This document shows, in pieces, positions 1-8,774 of a stretch of DNA of 56,979 nt. The position numbers and the translations under genes are program-made. Source of the stretch: Bacteroidales bacterium (GTDB taxonomy: Bacteria > Bacteroidota > Bacteroidia > Bacteroidales > Bacteroidaceae); contig JAATGU010000126.1 of the NCBI GenBank assembly GCA_015654535.1, positions 1 through 56,979 on the forward strand, written 5' to 3'. A model generated the notes under the pieces. That model saw nothing but the letters and a program-made list of their open reading frames with translations, did not search any database and was not told where the DNA came from. The number at the start of each line of letters is the position of its first letter. The first letter of the stretch is position 1.

Positions 1-138
1 GATTGTGGAAAGAACATTTTCGTGGTTTGACAACTACAGAAGGCTCTGCCGAAACTATGAATTAACTTTCGATTCGGCAGAGGAAATGGTCAAAATTGCT
101 TCTATAAGATTTTTATTGAATAAAATTTAAACAGGCTC
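1..138 (+). mobile_element. Right end of an IS5-family insertion sequence (truncated by window edge)
   Basis: Bases 2-130 read as the last 42 codons of a DDE transposase, beginning IVERTFSWFDNYRRLCRNYE and ending FLLNKI then stop. The VERTFSWFDNYRRL stretch is the C-terminal block of IS5-family transposases, with the catalytic glutamate at the third visible residue. Just after the stop, TTTAAACAGGCTC ends at 138; its complement GAGCCTGTTTAAA fits an IS5-type terminal inverted repeat. TTA at 139-141 could be the target duplication. The rest of the element lies outside the window, so intactness cannot be judged. Confidence 0.75.
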
Positions 139-453
139 TTAGTTTATTTCTCATAAGCAATAAGAATAATAGTGCTGCAAATATAATATAATAAATACAA
201 TTAACATGGAACAAATAGTTATACTATTAAATTTATTATAAAATAAAATATTTACCTATAAAAGTAAAACAAAATTTATATAGATTAAATTTATTCTTTG
301 AGACTATTTTTCATTAAAGCATACAATTAAGTCTACAATACTTACAAAGTAAATAGCAATTAAGAACATATAATACCCACTTTCATTTATCATAATCAAC
401 CATCTTTCATTTGCTCAAAAAACATTAACCTGTGCATTTTTAAAGAATAATCT
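139..453. other. AT-rich spacer, no gene seen
   Basis: The stretch between the insertion-sequence end and the etf promoter is very AT-rich. No open frame with coding character, RNA gene or clear hairpin was found in it. Confidence 0.6.
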
Positions 454-483
454 TTTGTATAATCAACTGTTTGAGTAAATTTG
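454..483 (+). promoter_or_regulatory. Promoter of the etfB-etfA operon
   Basis: TTTG at 454-457 and TAAATTTG at 476-483 are 18 bases apart, matching the Bacteroides -33/-7 pair. Transcription would start near 490, leaving a leader of about 70 bases before etfB. Confidence 0.7.
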
Positions 484-562
484 CACGCTGATAGCAAAAG
501 CAGGCAACTATTTCTGCAATTAGCCTACTGATAAACAGAATACTAATACTAATATTAATAAC

Positions 563-1435
563 ATGAGTTTAAAGATTATTGTATTGGCAAAACAAGTTCC
601 CGACACCAGAAACGTTGGGAAAGATGCCATGAAAGCCGACGGAACCATCAATCGTGCGGCACTTCCGGCCATCTTCAATCCTGAAGACCTGAATGCTCTT
701 GAGCAAGCTCTTCGATTGAAAGACGCCCATCCAGGTTCTACCGTAACTATCCTGACCATGGGTCCCGGACGTGCGGCGGAAATTATACGTGAAGGTTTGT
801 ATCGGGGAGCCGATAATGGTTATTTATTAACCGACAGAGCCTTTGCCGGAGCCGACACATTGGCCACATCTTATGCGCTTGCCATGGCTATTCGCAAAAT
901 AAAACAGTATGATGTGATCATCGGCGGGCGTCAAGCTATTGATGGAGACACAGCGCAAGTAGGTCCTCAGGTGGCGGAAAAGCTGGGATTAACTCAGATT
1001 ACTTATGCCGAGGCCATTGAAAAAGTAGAGAATGGTCGCATTACAGTAAAACGTCACATTGACGGTGGCATTGAAACCGTTGAAGGTCCTCTTCCTATTG
1101 TTATCACCGTAAATGGTTCGGCAGCAACTTGCCGTCCCCGCAACGCAAAGTTTGTGCAAAAATACAAACATGCCAAGACGATAACAGAAAAACAACAAGG
1201 AAATTTGGACTACACTGGTCTATACGACACCAGAGACTACCTTAACCTCGTGGAATGGAGCGTTGCGGACGTAGAAGGAGACATGAAACAATGCGGTCTT
1301 TCCGGCTCTCCCACCAAAGTGAAAGCCATTCAGAATATTGTTTTTCAAGCGAAAGAAAATAAAACAATTTCTGCCACAGACAAAGAAATAGAAAATCTAA
1401 TGGTGGAGCTTTTGGAGAATCACACGATTGGTTAA
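563..1435 (+). CDS. etfB: Electron transfer flavoprotein, beta subunit
   Basis: The 290-residue protein is the small subunit of the ETF heterodimer, which takes electrons from acyl-CoA dehydrogenases in the cytoplasm. It opens with the ETF beta fold (MSLKIIVLAKQVPDT). It carries GGRQAIDGDTAQVGP around residues 122-136, the nucleotide-binding loop. The DGDTAQVGP form resembles bifurcating anaerobe ETFs more than the mitochondrial or aerobic type, so this subunit may bind FAD rather than AMP; that is an inference. It is longer than the roughly 255 residues of classical EtfB. It is first in an operon with etfA, which starts 21 bases downstream. The start is supported by the promoter at 454-483. 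Confidence 0.93.
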   Translation: MSLKIIVLAKQVPDTRNVGKDAMKADGTINRAALPAIFNPEDLNALEQALRLKDAHPGSTVTILTMGPGRAAEIIREGLYRGADNGYLLTDRAFAGADTLATSYALAMAIRKIKQYDVIIGGRQAIDGDTAQVGPQVAEKLGLTQITYAEAIEKVENGRITVKRHIDGGIETVEGPLPIVITVNGSAATCRPRNAKFVQKYKHAKTITEKQQGNLDYTGLYDTRDYLNLVEWSVADVEGDMKQCGLSGSPTKVKAIQNIVFQAKENKTISATDKEIENLMVELLENHTIG

Positions 1436-1456
1436 TCACTAAAGAAAGAAGTAAAA

Positions 1457-2476
1457 ATGAACAATTTATTTGTATATTGCGAAATAGAAGATGGTATTAT
1501 AGCGGATGTCAGTCTGGAACTACTTACCAAAGGCCGCTCTTTAGCTAACCAATTGAAATGTAAATTGGAAGCTATCGTCGCTGGTTATGACTTAAAAGAT
1601 ATTGAAAAGCAAATCCTTCCTTATGGAGTAGATAAGCTGCACGTGTTTGATGCTGAAGGACTCTATCCTTATACTTCATTACCTCACACTTCTATCCTGA
1701 CTAATCTATTTAAAGTTGAAAAACCTCAGATCTGCCTTATGGGTGCAACCGTAATTGGACGCGACCTTGGTCCTCGTGTATCTTCCGCTTTAACCAGTGG
1801 ATTAACAGCCGACTGTACCGCGCTTGAAATTGGTGACTACGAAGAAAAGAAAGAAGGAAAGACTTACAAAGATCTTCTTTATCAAATTCGTCCCGCTTTC
1901 GGTGGTAATATTGTGGCTACTATTGTCAATCCCGAGCATCGTCCTCAAATGGCCACCGTTCGCGAAGGAGTAATGAAAAAACAAATTCTTTCTATCAACT
2001 ATAAAGGAGAAGTGATTCGCCATGACGTGAAGAAATTTGTAGCCGACACTGATTATGTAGTAAAAGTGATTGAACGGCACATAGAAAAATCAAAGACAAA
2101 CATTAAGGGATCACCCATTATTATTGCCGGAGGTTACGGTGTAGGTTCTAAAGATAACTTCAAGTTACTATTCGACTTGGCCAAAGTTCTCAATGGAGAA
2201 GTAGGTGCTTCTCGTGCAGCTGTAGATGCAGGCTTTGCCGATCATGACCGCCAAATTGGTCAGACAGGTGTAACCGTTCGCCCCAAGCTTTATATTGCTT
2301 GCGGTATCTCAGGACAGATTCAGCATATTGCCGGTATGCAGGAAAGTGCTATTATTATCTCTATTAATAATGATGCAAGTGCACCGATTAATACAATAGC
2401 AGATTATGTAATCAACGGGACAGTAGAAGAAGTTGTGCCGAAAATGATTAAATACTATAAACAAAATTCAAAGTAG
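1457..2476 (+). CDS. etfA: Electron transfer flavoprotein, alpha subunit
   Basis: The 339-residue large ETF subunit has an N-terminal domain (about 1-195) and a C-terminal FAD domain. The FAD domain shows GGYGVGSKDNF, GASRAAVDAGF, GQTGVTVRPKLYIACGISG and SINNDASAPI in the usual order, between about residues 220 and 310. These bind FAD and shuttle electrons from the partner dehydrogenase. The gene follows etfB by 21 bases and is surely cotranscribed with it. The acyl-CoA dehydrogenase 240 bases downstream is the natural electron donor or acceptor. Confidence 0.94.
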   Translation: MNNLFVYCEIEDGIIADVSLELLTKGRSLANQLKCKLEAIVAGYDLKDIEKQILPYGVDKLHVFDAEGLYPYTSLPHTSILTNLFKVEKPQICLMGATVIGRDLGPRVSSALTSGLTADCTALEIGDYEEKKEGKTYKDLLYQIRPAFGGNIVATIVNPEHRPQMATVREGVMKKQILSINYKGEVIRHDVKKFVADTDYVVKVIERHIEKSKTNIKGSPIIIAGGYGVGSKDNFKLLFDLAKVLNGEVGASRAAVDAGFADHDRQIGQTGVTVRPKLYIACGISGQIQHIAGMQESAIIISINNDASAPINTIADYVINGTVEEVVPKMIKYYKQNSK

Positions 2477-2490
2477 TAAATACAGAAAAG

Positions 2491-2704
2491 ATGAAAGGAA
2501 TCATCATTAGTTTATTGATAGCAACTGGCTTTTGCCAGACAATTGCCGCTCAGGATACCGTTTATATTAATAAACACTATCAATGGGTAGATAATAAAGC
2601 TGATGCTGTGGAATATATGGAATGCTGAAACGAAAAGACGTAGTATAGGCGTTCATCAAAATGTATATTATACTATTCCTATCACATTTCATTTACCCGT
2701 TTAA
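2491..2704 (+). pseudogene. Remnant of a secreted TonB C-terminal-domain protein
   Basis: From ATG 2491 a 45-codon frame gives a signal peptide followed by QDTVYINKHYQWVDNKADAV and stops at 2628. In a different frame, just before and past that stop, the sequence continues NAETKRRSIGVHQNVYYTIP then ITFHLPV and a stop at 2704. That tail matches the end of a TonB C-terminal domain; the M56 protein encoded at 34620 ends VPVYYVIPIIFKLS. The start resembles the N-terminus of Bacteroides MORN/TonB-type secreted proteins. The middle, including nearly all of the TonB domain, is missing. I read this as a gene shrunk by deletion plus a frameshift, sitting inside the etf-acd cluster. Confidence 0.5.
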
Positions 2705-2718
2705 AGATAAAAAAAATT

Positions 2719-4422
2719 ATGGCAAACTTTTATTTAGATACACCAGAATTAAAGCATCATCTCAATCATCCGTTGATGAAGAGAATTGTTGAACTCAAAG
2801 AGCGCAACTATGCTGACAAAGAGATTTATGACTATGCTCCCGTAGATTTTGAAGATGCAATGGACAGCTATGATAAAATACTGGAAATTGTAGGAGAGAT
2901 CTGTGGAGATATTATAGCACCAAACGCAGAAGATGTGGATCACGAAGGTCCGCAGGTTATTAATAACCGTGTAAAATATGCCAGCGGAACAGCTCAAAAC
3001 CTGAAAGCAGTGGTGGATGCCGGCTTAATGGGTGTAGCTATGCCCCGTCGATTTGGTGGATTAAACTTTCCGGTTGTTCCTTACATCATGGCAGCCGATA
3101 TGGTTTCACGCAGTGATGCCGGGTTTGAAAATCTTTGGGGATTGCAGGATTGTGCGGAAACACTTTACGAATTTGGTAACGAAGATCAAAAAAAACAATA
3201 TATTACCCGTGTTTGCGGAGGAGAGACCATGTCAATGGACTTAACCGAACCAGATGCAGGTTCGGATCTTCAAGCTGTAATGCTTAAAGCATCTTACAGC
3301 GAAAAAGATGAATGTTGGTATCTGAATGGAGTGAAACGTTTCATTACCAATGGTGATGCAGATATTCACTTGGTTCTTGCCCGTTCGGAAGAGGGGACTC
3401 ATGATGGTCGTGGTCTTTCCATGTTCATCTATGACAAAAAGAATGGTGGAGTAAACGTTCGCCGTATTGAAAACAAGATGGGTATTAAAGGTTCTCCTAC
3501 TTGTGAACTAGTATTTAAAAATGCCAAAGCCGAACTTTGTGGAGATCGCAAGTTAGGACTTATCAAGTATGTAATGGCACTGATGAACGGTGCCCGCCTA
3601 GGCATTGCCGCTCAGGCAGTTGGTCTTTCACAAGCAGCTTATAATGAAGCATTAACTTATGCAAAAGACCGCAAACAATTCGGTAAAGCAATTGTGGAAT
3701 TTCCAGCGATATACGAAATCCTTTCACTCATGAAAGCCAAGTTAGACGCTTCCCGCACACTTTTATATGAAAACGCCCGCTTTGTGGATATTTACAAATC
3801 ATTGGATGACATTTCAAAAGAGCGTAAACTGACACCGGAAGAACGAACCGAACAAAAGACTTTCTTAAAACTAGCAGATAGCTTTACTCCATTGGCTAAA
3901 GGAATGGGCAGTGAATTTGCCAATCAAAATGCATACGACTGTATTCAAATTCACGGTGGTTCTGGTTTCATGAAAGATTATGCTTGCGAACGTATCTATC
4001 GTGATGCGCGTATCACCAGTATCTACGAAGGAACTACCCAACTTCAAGTGGTAGCCGCTATCCGTTATGTAACAAACGGAGCTTACCTTGCCCGCATTAA
4101 AGAATACCAAGTAATGCCTGTCGCTCCTGGTTTTGAAGGTTTACGTAACCGACTGAAAAACATGACTGAGAAATATGAAACAGCTGTTGAGAAGATCATT
4201 TCTTCAAAAGATCAAGAGCTACTGGATTTTATGGCTCGTAGATTAGTTGAAATGGCAGCATACACAGTGATGGGATATTTATTAGTGCAAGATGCTTCAA
4301 AATGTGATTCATTTGCCGAGTCAGCACAAGTTTTCGTGAGATATGCTGAAGGTGAAATTGATAAACATGCTCTATTTATCAACAAATTCGATAAAGATGA
4401 ATTAGCTTATTACAGAAAATAA
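2719..4422 (+). CDS. Acyl-CoA dehydrogenase family protein
   Basis: This 567-residue FAD-dependent enzyme oxidises (or reduces, with ETF) the alpha-beta bond of an acyl-CoA. The N-terminal helical domain, middle beta domain (MDLTEPDAGSDLQAV, RFITNGDADIHLVLAR) and C-terminal helical domain (AYNEALTYAKDRKQFGKAI) are in order. The likely catalytic glutamate is E437 in IYEGTTQLQV, preceded by CERIYRDARITS. About 130 extra residues follow, which fits the long acyl-CoA dehydrogenases with an added C-terminal domain. Location next to etfBA points to joint function. The substrate cannot be read from sequence. A broken gene separates it from etfA, but no separate strong promoter was seen. Confidence 0.92.
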   Translation: MANFYLDTPELKHHLNHPLMKRIVELKERNYADKEIYDYAPVDFEDAMDSYDKILEIVGEICGDIIAPNAEDVDHEGPQVINNRVKYASGTAQNLKAVVDAGLMGVAMPRRFGGLNFPVVPYIMAADMVSRSDAGFENLWGLQDCAETLYEFGNEDQKKQYITRVCGGETMSMDLTEPDAGSDLQAVMLKASYSEKDECWYLNGVKRFITNGDADIHLVLARSEEGTHDGRGLSMFIYDKKNGGVNVRRIENKMGIKGSPTCELVFKNAKAELCGDRKLGLIKYVMALMNGARLGIAAQAVGLSQAAYNEALTYAKDRKQFGKAIVEFPAIYEILSLMKAKLDASRTLLYENARFVDIYKSLDDISKERKLTPEERTEQKTFLKLADSFTPLAKGMGSEFANQNAYDCIQIHGGSGFMKDYACERIYRDARITSIYEGTTQLQVVAAIRYVTNGAYLARIKEYQVMPVAPGFEGLRNRLKNMTEKYETAVEKIISSKDQELLDFMARRLVEMAAYTVMGYLLVQDASKCDSFAESAQVFVRYAEGEIDKHALFINKFDKDELAYYRK

Positions 4423-4439
4423 ACGATTCATTATATATT

Positions 4440-4473
4440 AAAAAAGCGGAGACCCATTAGTCTCCGTTTTCTT
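4440..4473. terminator. Bidirectional terminator between convergent genes
   Basis: CGGAGAC (4447-4453) pairs with GTCTCCG (4460-4466) around a 6-base loop, with an A run before and a T run after. It serves the acyl-CoA dehydrogenase on the plus strand and overlaps the last codons of the kinase gene on the minus strand. Confidence 0.8.
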
Positions 4474-6832
4474 GTTCAGTGATAGACAAAAGATCGGATT
4501 GCATTTTCTTTTCAAATACAGGTAAAGTAAAAAAGAATTTACTTCCTTTCTCTACAATACTCTCCACTCTTATAGATCCACCATTTCGCAAAACAAAGTC
4601 TTTGCAAAGTACCAGCCCCAAACCGGACCCTTTTTCATTACCTGTGCCATAAGTAGAGTGAAACTGGTTATCCACAAATAGATTATCTACCATTTCCTGA
4701 GACATACCTACCCCATCATCCGCAATTTCTATTTCTATAAAGCTATCTTGCTCGGATAGGGAAATATCTATTAGTCCTCCAGTACGGGTAAACTTTATAG
4801 CATTGGACAAAAGATTACGAATGACCAGATTAACCATATCATAATCTCCATAAGCAGCATAATGTGTTTGTGATTCAAATTGAATATGGATTGATTTTTG
4901 TGCTGCGGTGCTAGTAAGTAATGATATATTCTCAATTATCAGTTCGTTAACAATAATAGCTCTTGGATTATAAACAATTTCACTTCGCTGAGACCTTGAC
5001 CAATTAAGTAAATTCTCTAACAAATAAAATGTATTTTTTGACATATCTTTCAATTCATGTAGAAGAGAATCTTGCATATCAGGACTAACCTCAATATCAC
5101 TGGTAAGAAGTTCAATGACCTGCATAAAACTACCTATAGGACCACGAAGGTCATGTGAGATAATAGAAAAAAGCTTATCCTTTGTTACGAGCAATCCTTT
5201 CAATTGCTGCTCAACTTCCTTTTGATTACTTATATCGATAAGAGTACCAATGGCACGAATTGCCTTATTATCTTTGTCTCTCTCAACAATCTTTCCATGA
5301 TCTAATATCCATCTCCATTTGCCCAAGCTATCCTTTACCCGGAAAACGTTCTCATAATAATCAGTTTTACCTTTCAAATGATCCTGAAAAATATCCATAT
5401 TTTTAGCACTGTCCTCAGGATGAATAGATTCTTGCCAATAATGCTCTTTGCCTATTAATTCATCGGGACTGTAGCCAAGCATAGTATAACAAGTATCGGT
5501 AAAATAAATCTCATCTGTCCGAAGATTCCAATCCCACATGCCTTCTCTTGCTCCACTCAAAGCGAGCCTTAGTCGCAATTCGCTGTTTTGAAACTGACTT
5601 AAATATAATTTCCGTTCAAGGGCATTTGTTATATTACTAGTTACTATAAGAAGCAAGTTTACTTCATCATCCAACCAATCTTTATTGTGTAAGCAGTCAT
5701 CGAAACCAACAAATCCCCAAAAATGATTTTGTAGATAAATAGGATAAGTCAATATTGATTTAACATTCAAATGTTCTAATAGATCGATCATATCCTGAGG
5801 AAGCTCCTGAATATTTTTTGAAAAAATACGCCCCTCTTGATTTAAAATCTTTTTCCAGGAAGGAACTTCATCGAAGGAAACCATTTGAAATTCATCTTTT
5901 TTTCCTTCAATCCCTTCATTGCACCACTCATAAGTGTTACTGGTAAACTGCTCATCTAGTGTATTTTCACAGATATAGACACGACTCACTCCTGAATGTT
6001 CACCAATCAATCTTAAAACGGTATTAATAATATCATCAAAATCACCCGGTTTGTTGAGAAGCTGTGCAACGTCCGAAAGCAATTTTTGTTGTCGGTTGAG
6101 AAATCTTAACTTCTCTTCCATCTGTTTTCGCTGAGTAATATTTGTTGCAGCGGCAAGCAAATAAAAATTATTTTGAATTTTTATTTGCTCAAACGAAAGC
6201 AAACAGACGATTAGTTCACCAGATTTGACTCTAATTTTCGCTTCTCCATCGGCCTTACCTTCTTTCTTAAATTGTTCAAGCATCTTCTCTCTTTGGTCAT
6301 AATCATAAAACAAGCCCAATTCTTGCACTGTTTTGCCCGATATGTCTTCCAAAGAATATCCAATATTATCAATAAAAGCACGATTGACATTAAAAATAAT
6401 GTTGGAATCGATCGTGCCAATAGTTAACATTACCTGAGAGCTATTAAAAATACTGAGAAATACTTCTTTAGAGAAATATTGTGCGGATAGATTAGTACTA
6501 ACGGCAGCAATAACATTCTCTTCGTTCCACCACCCCACATAAAATTTGGTGTCAACCGGAATTATTTCTTTCTCTTTTGTTATAAACGGATATGGACAGG
6601 AAGAGATATCTCCTTTAATAACTAAAGGTATAGTTACACCAAATTTCGCTTTATATTGATTAGGATAAACAGTAAGAAGGTTCTTTCCATTCAAGTCCTC
6701 AAAAGAATACTCCAATATAGAAGTAACAGCTAAGTTTACTGCAATAATATCTCCATCCATATTTAATATGAACAGAAAGTCGAGCCCACCACTTAATAAC
6801 TCATTGAGTTGATATTCAGAAATAAAATTCAT
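4457..6832 (-). CDS. PAS/GAF sensor histidine kinase (orphan, soluble)
   Basis: The 791-residue protein has no signal peptide or membrane segment. It reads as PAS (about 8-115), PAS (125-235), GAF (255-405), PAS/PAC (415-535), HisKA (545-615) and HATPase (660-775). The H-box is FSIISHDLRGP with the phosphorylated histidine at H560. The N-box (RNLLSNAIKFT), G1 (IADDGVGM) and G2 (GSGLGLVLCKDF) are intact. It should therefore be an active kinase sensing a cytoplasmic or diffusible signal. No receiver domain and no response-regulator gene is adjacent, so its partner is unknown. The signal sensed by the PAS and GAF domains cannot be inferred; no haem or flavin motif was recognised. Confidence 0.9.
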   Translation of the reverse strand: MNFISEYQLNELLSGGLDFLFILNMDGDIIAVNLAVTSILEYSFEDLNGKNLLTVYPNQYKAKFGVTIPLVIKGDISSCPYPFITKEKEIIPVDTKFYVGWWNEENVIAAVSTNLSAQYFSKEVFLSIFNSSQVMLTIGTIDSNIIFNVNRAFIDNIGYSLEDISGKTVQELGLFYDYDQREKMLEQFKKEGKADGEAKIRVKSGELIVCLLSFEQIKIQNNFYLLAAATNITQRKQMEEKLRFLNRQQKLLSDVAQLLNKPGDFDDIINTVLRLIGEHSGVSRVYICENTLDEQFTSNTYEWCNEGIEGKKDEFQMVSFDEVPSWKKILNQEGRIFSKNIQELPQDMIDLLEHLNVKSILTYPIYLQNHFWGFVGFDDCLHNKDWLDDEVNLLLIVTSNITNALERKLYLSQFQNSELRLRLALSGAREGMWDWNLRTDEIYFTDTCYTMLGYSPDELIGKEHYWQESIHPEDSAKNMDIFQDHLKGKTDYYENVFRVKDSLGKWRWILDHGKIVERDKDNKAIRAIGTLIDISNQKEVEQQLKGLLVTKDKLFSIISHDLRGPIGSFMQVIELLTSDIEVSPDMQDSLLHELKDMSKNTFYLLENLLNWSRSQRSEIVYNPRAIIVNELIIENISLLTSTAAQKSIHIQFESQTHYAAYGDYDMVNLVIRNLLSNAIKFTRTGGLIDISLSEQDSFIEIEIADDGVGMSQEMVDNLFVDNQFHSTYGTGNEKGSGLGLVLCKDFVLRNGGSIRVESIVEKGSKFFFTLPVFEKKMQSDLLSITEQENGD

Positions 6833-6987
6833 AACATTTTAACTATATTGATAAAATCACAATCGGAATAAATTTACTGTAAATATAATCAAAATAAAAT
6901 CTAAATGCATTCTTAAATAAAAAAATGCATGAATATTATTCTTTCTTAGCGATCTATATATTTCTCACAAGCAACACATCTCTTTTA

Positions 6988-8004
6988 CTAAATCTTCTTC
7001 AAAGCATTGATAAACCCCTTCACATCATCTTCCGTTGTATCAAAAGAAGTAACCAGGCGAATTTCGTTATTCTCTTCCTTCCAAAAATAAAAGAAATAAG
7101 ATTCCAGCAGTTTATCAATGACCGGACGAGGCATCGTAAAAAAAAGCGCATTCGTCTCAGGCTTTTGCGTAAAATGTATATCAGGATATTTATTTAACTC
7201 TTTATAAAGTAATTGTGCCATATTATTGGCATGAGTGGCATTCTTTAACCAAAGATTATCGGTAAGATAGGCAGTAAACTGGCAGGATAGATAACGCATT
7301 TTGGACGCTAACTGAGCCGATTGTTTTCTATAAAATTTAGCCTCTTTTACCAAAGAAGGATTGAAAACAATCACACACTCTCCCATCATTAATCCATTCT
7401 TTGTTCCACCAAAACTAAGTACATCAATGCCACAATCGGCCGTTAATTCTTTCAAAGACACATTCAATGTGACAGCAGCATTAGCTATGCGAGCTCCATC
7501 CATGTGTACATACATTCCATATTGATGGGCAAGCGCAGTAATGGCTTTCAGCTCTTCCACCGTGTAAACAGTGCCCAACTCAGTACATTGAGAAAGATAA
7601 ATAGCGCCCGGTTGGGAATGCTGCTGATCATTAAAGCCATGAAGATGAGGCAAAATAAGTTCAGGTGTAAGTTTTCCGTCGGGAGTATCGATCGGACGGA
7701 TCTGGCAGCCAGTATTTTTCACGGGAGAACCACATTCATCCACATAGATATGTGCGGTTTCGGCACAAAGAATAGAATGAAACGGACGGGTGAGCAACTG
7801 TAAAGCCACAATATTACTACCGGTTCCATTAAAAACAAACAGTGGTTCACAGTTGGGAGTGAACGTTTCCCTAATCTTTTCAATAGCTTCCTCTGTCCAC
7901 TGATCATCCCCATAACCAAAAGCATGATCTGTATTAGCTTTGATAAGAGCTTCCATCACTAAAGGATGAACGCCCGAATTATTGTCTGATGCAAAACTTC
8001 TCAT
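6988..8004 (-). CDS. ltaE: Low-specificity threonine aldolase
   Basis: The 338-residue PLP enzyme of the beta-eliminating lyase family cleaves threonine or allo-threonine to glycine and acetaldehyde. It shows MRSFASDNNSGVHP at the start (DNxxGVHP substrate loop), HMDGARIANA, and LSFGGTKNGLMMGE. The lysine at residue 202 in the last motif should form the PLP Schiff base. The length is normal for the family. It is divergent from pdxH, which makes its cofactor, with 112 bases between them; this pairing may be chance. Confidence 0.88.
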   Translation of the reverse strand: MRSFASDNNSGVHPLVMEALIKANTDHAFGYGDDQWTEEAIEKIRETFTPNCEPLFVFNGTGSNIVALQLLTRPFHSILCAETAHIYVDECGSPVKNTGCQIRPIDTPDGKLTPELILPHLHGFNDQQHSQPGAIYLSQCTELGTVYTVEELKAITALAHQYGMYVHMDGARIANAAVTLNVSLKELTADCGIDVLSFGGTKNGLMMGECVIVFNPSLVKEAKFYRKQSAQLASKMRYLSCQFTAYLTDNLWLKNATHANNMAQLLYKELNKYPDIHFTQKPETNALFFTMPRPVIDKLLESYFFYFWKEENNEIRLVTSFDTTEDDVKGFINALKKI

Positions 8005-8065
8005 TTTATTTAATTTTTTATCTCCACAAAGGAACTGCTTTTTATTGAATGCACCTTGAATTCTG

Positions 8066-8095
8066 TTGTAAAATCGAACTATTTATTTAACTTTG
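8066..8095 (+). promoter_or_regulatory. Promoter of pdxH
   Basis: TTG at 8066-8068 and TAACTTTG at 8088-8095 are 19 bases apart. The -7 box lies 21 bases before the pdxH ATG, so the leader is short. Confidence 0.6.
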
Positions 8096-8116
8096 CTCGA
8101 AACATAGAGAAAGAAT

Positions 8117-8761
8117 ATGAAAACTGAGATTGCCAATATACGGAGAGAGTACTCAAAAGGCGGACTAAAACGGAGCGATTTATCAGACAATCCGCTTATT
8201 CAATTTCAACAATGGTTGGAAGAAGCAATCAGCTTAAAAGTAAATGAACCTACGGCAGTGATTGTAGGGACGGTTTCTGAAGAGGGAAAACCTTCTACCC
8301 GTTGTGTTTTACTGAAAGAGTTACGTGACGAAAAATTTGTGTTCTACACCAATTACGAAAGTCGCAAAGGACAACAATTAGCAAATTCTCCTTATATCTC
8401 TCTTACTTTTTTGTGGCATGAATTGGAGAGACAAGTCCATGTGGAAGGAATTGCAGCCAAACTTCCGGCACAGGTTTCTGACGAATATTTCAGAACCAGA
8501 CCTTATAAAAGCAGAATTGGAGCCAGAATTTCTCCTCAAAGTCAACCTATAGCGAGTAGGATGGATATTATTCAGGCTTTTCTAAAGGAAAGCATTCGTT
8601 ATGCCGGGCGTGAGATAGAAAGACCTGATAATTGGGGCGGTTATGCTGTGTCTCCTAGTCGCATTGAGTTTTGGCAAGGCCGGGAAAACCGGCTGCACGA
8701 TCGTTTCCTTTACACCTTGCAAAGTGACTGGAGTTGGAAGATAGAACGACTGGCTCCGTAA
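8117..8761 (+). CDS. pdxH: Pyridoxamine 5'-phosphate oxidase
   Basis: The 214-residue FMN enzyme oxidises pyridoxine/pyridoxamine 5'-phosphate to PLP in the cytoplasm. Family motifs are in order: RREYSKGGLKRSDL near the N-terminus, PSTRCVLLKEL, FYTNYESRKGQQL, HVEGIAAKL, GARISPQSQPI and the C-terminal WQGRENRLHDRFLY with the substrate-contacting RLHDR. Length and both ends fit the family. It is a single gene with its own promoter and faces a minus-strand gene 13 bases beyond its stop. Confidence 0.95.
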   Translation: MKTEIANIRREYSKGGLKRSDLSDNPLIQFQQWLEEAISLKVNEPTAVIVGTVSEEGKPSTRCVLLKELRDEKFVFYTNYESRKGQQLANSPYISLTFLWHELERQVHVEGIAAKLPAQVSDEYFRTRPYKSRIGARISPQSQPIASRMDIIQAFLKESIRYAGREIERPDNWGGYAVSPSRIEFWQGRENRLHDRFLYTLQSDWSWKIERLAP

Positions 8762-8774
8762 GGTAAACTGCTGA

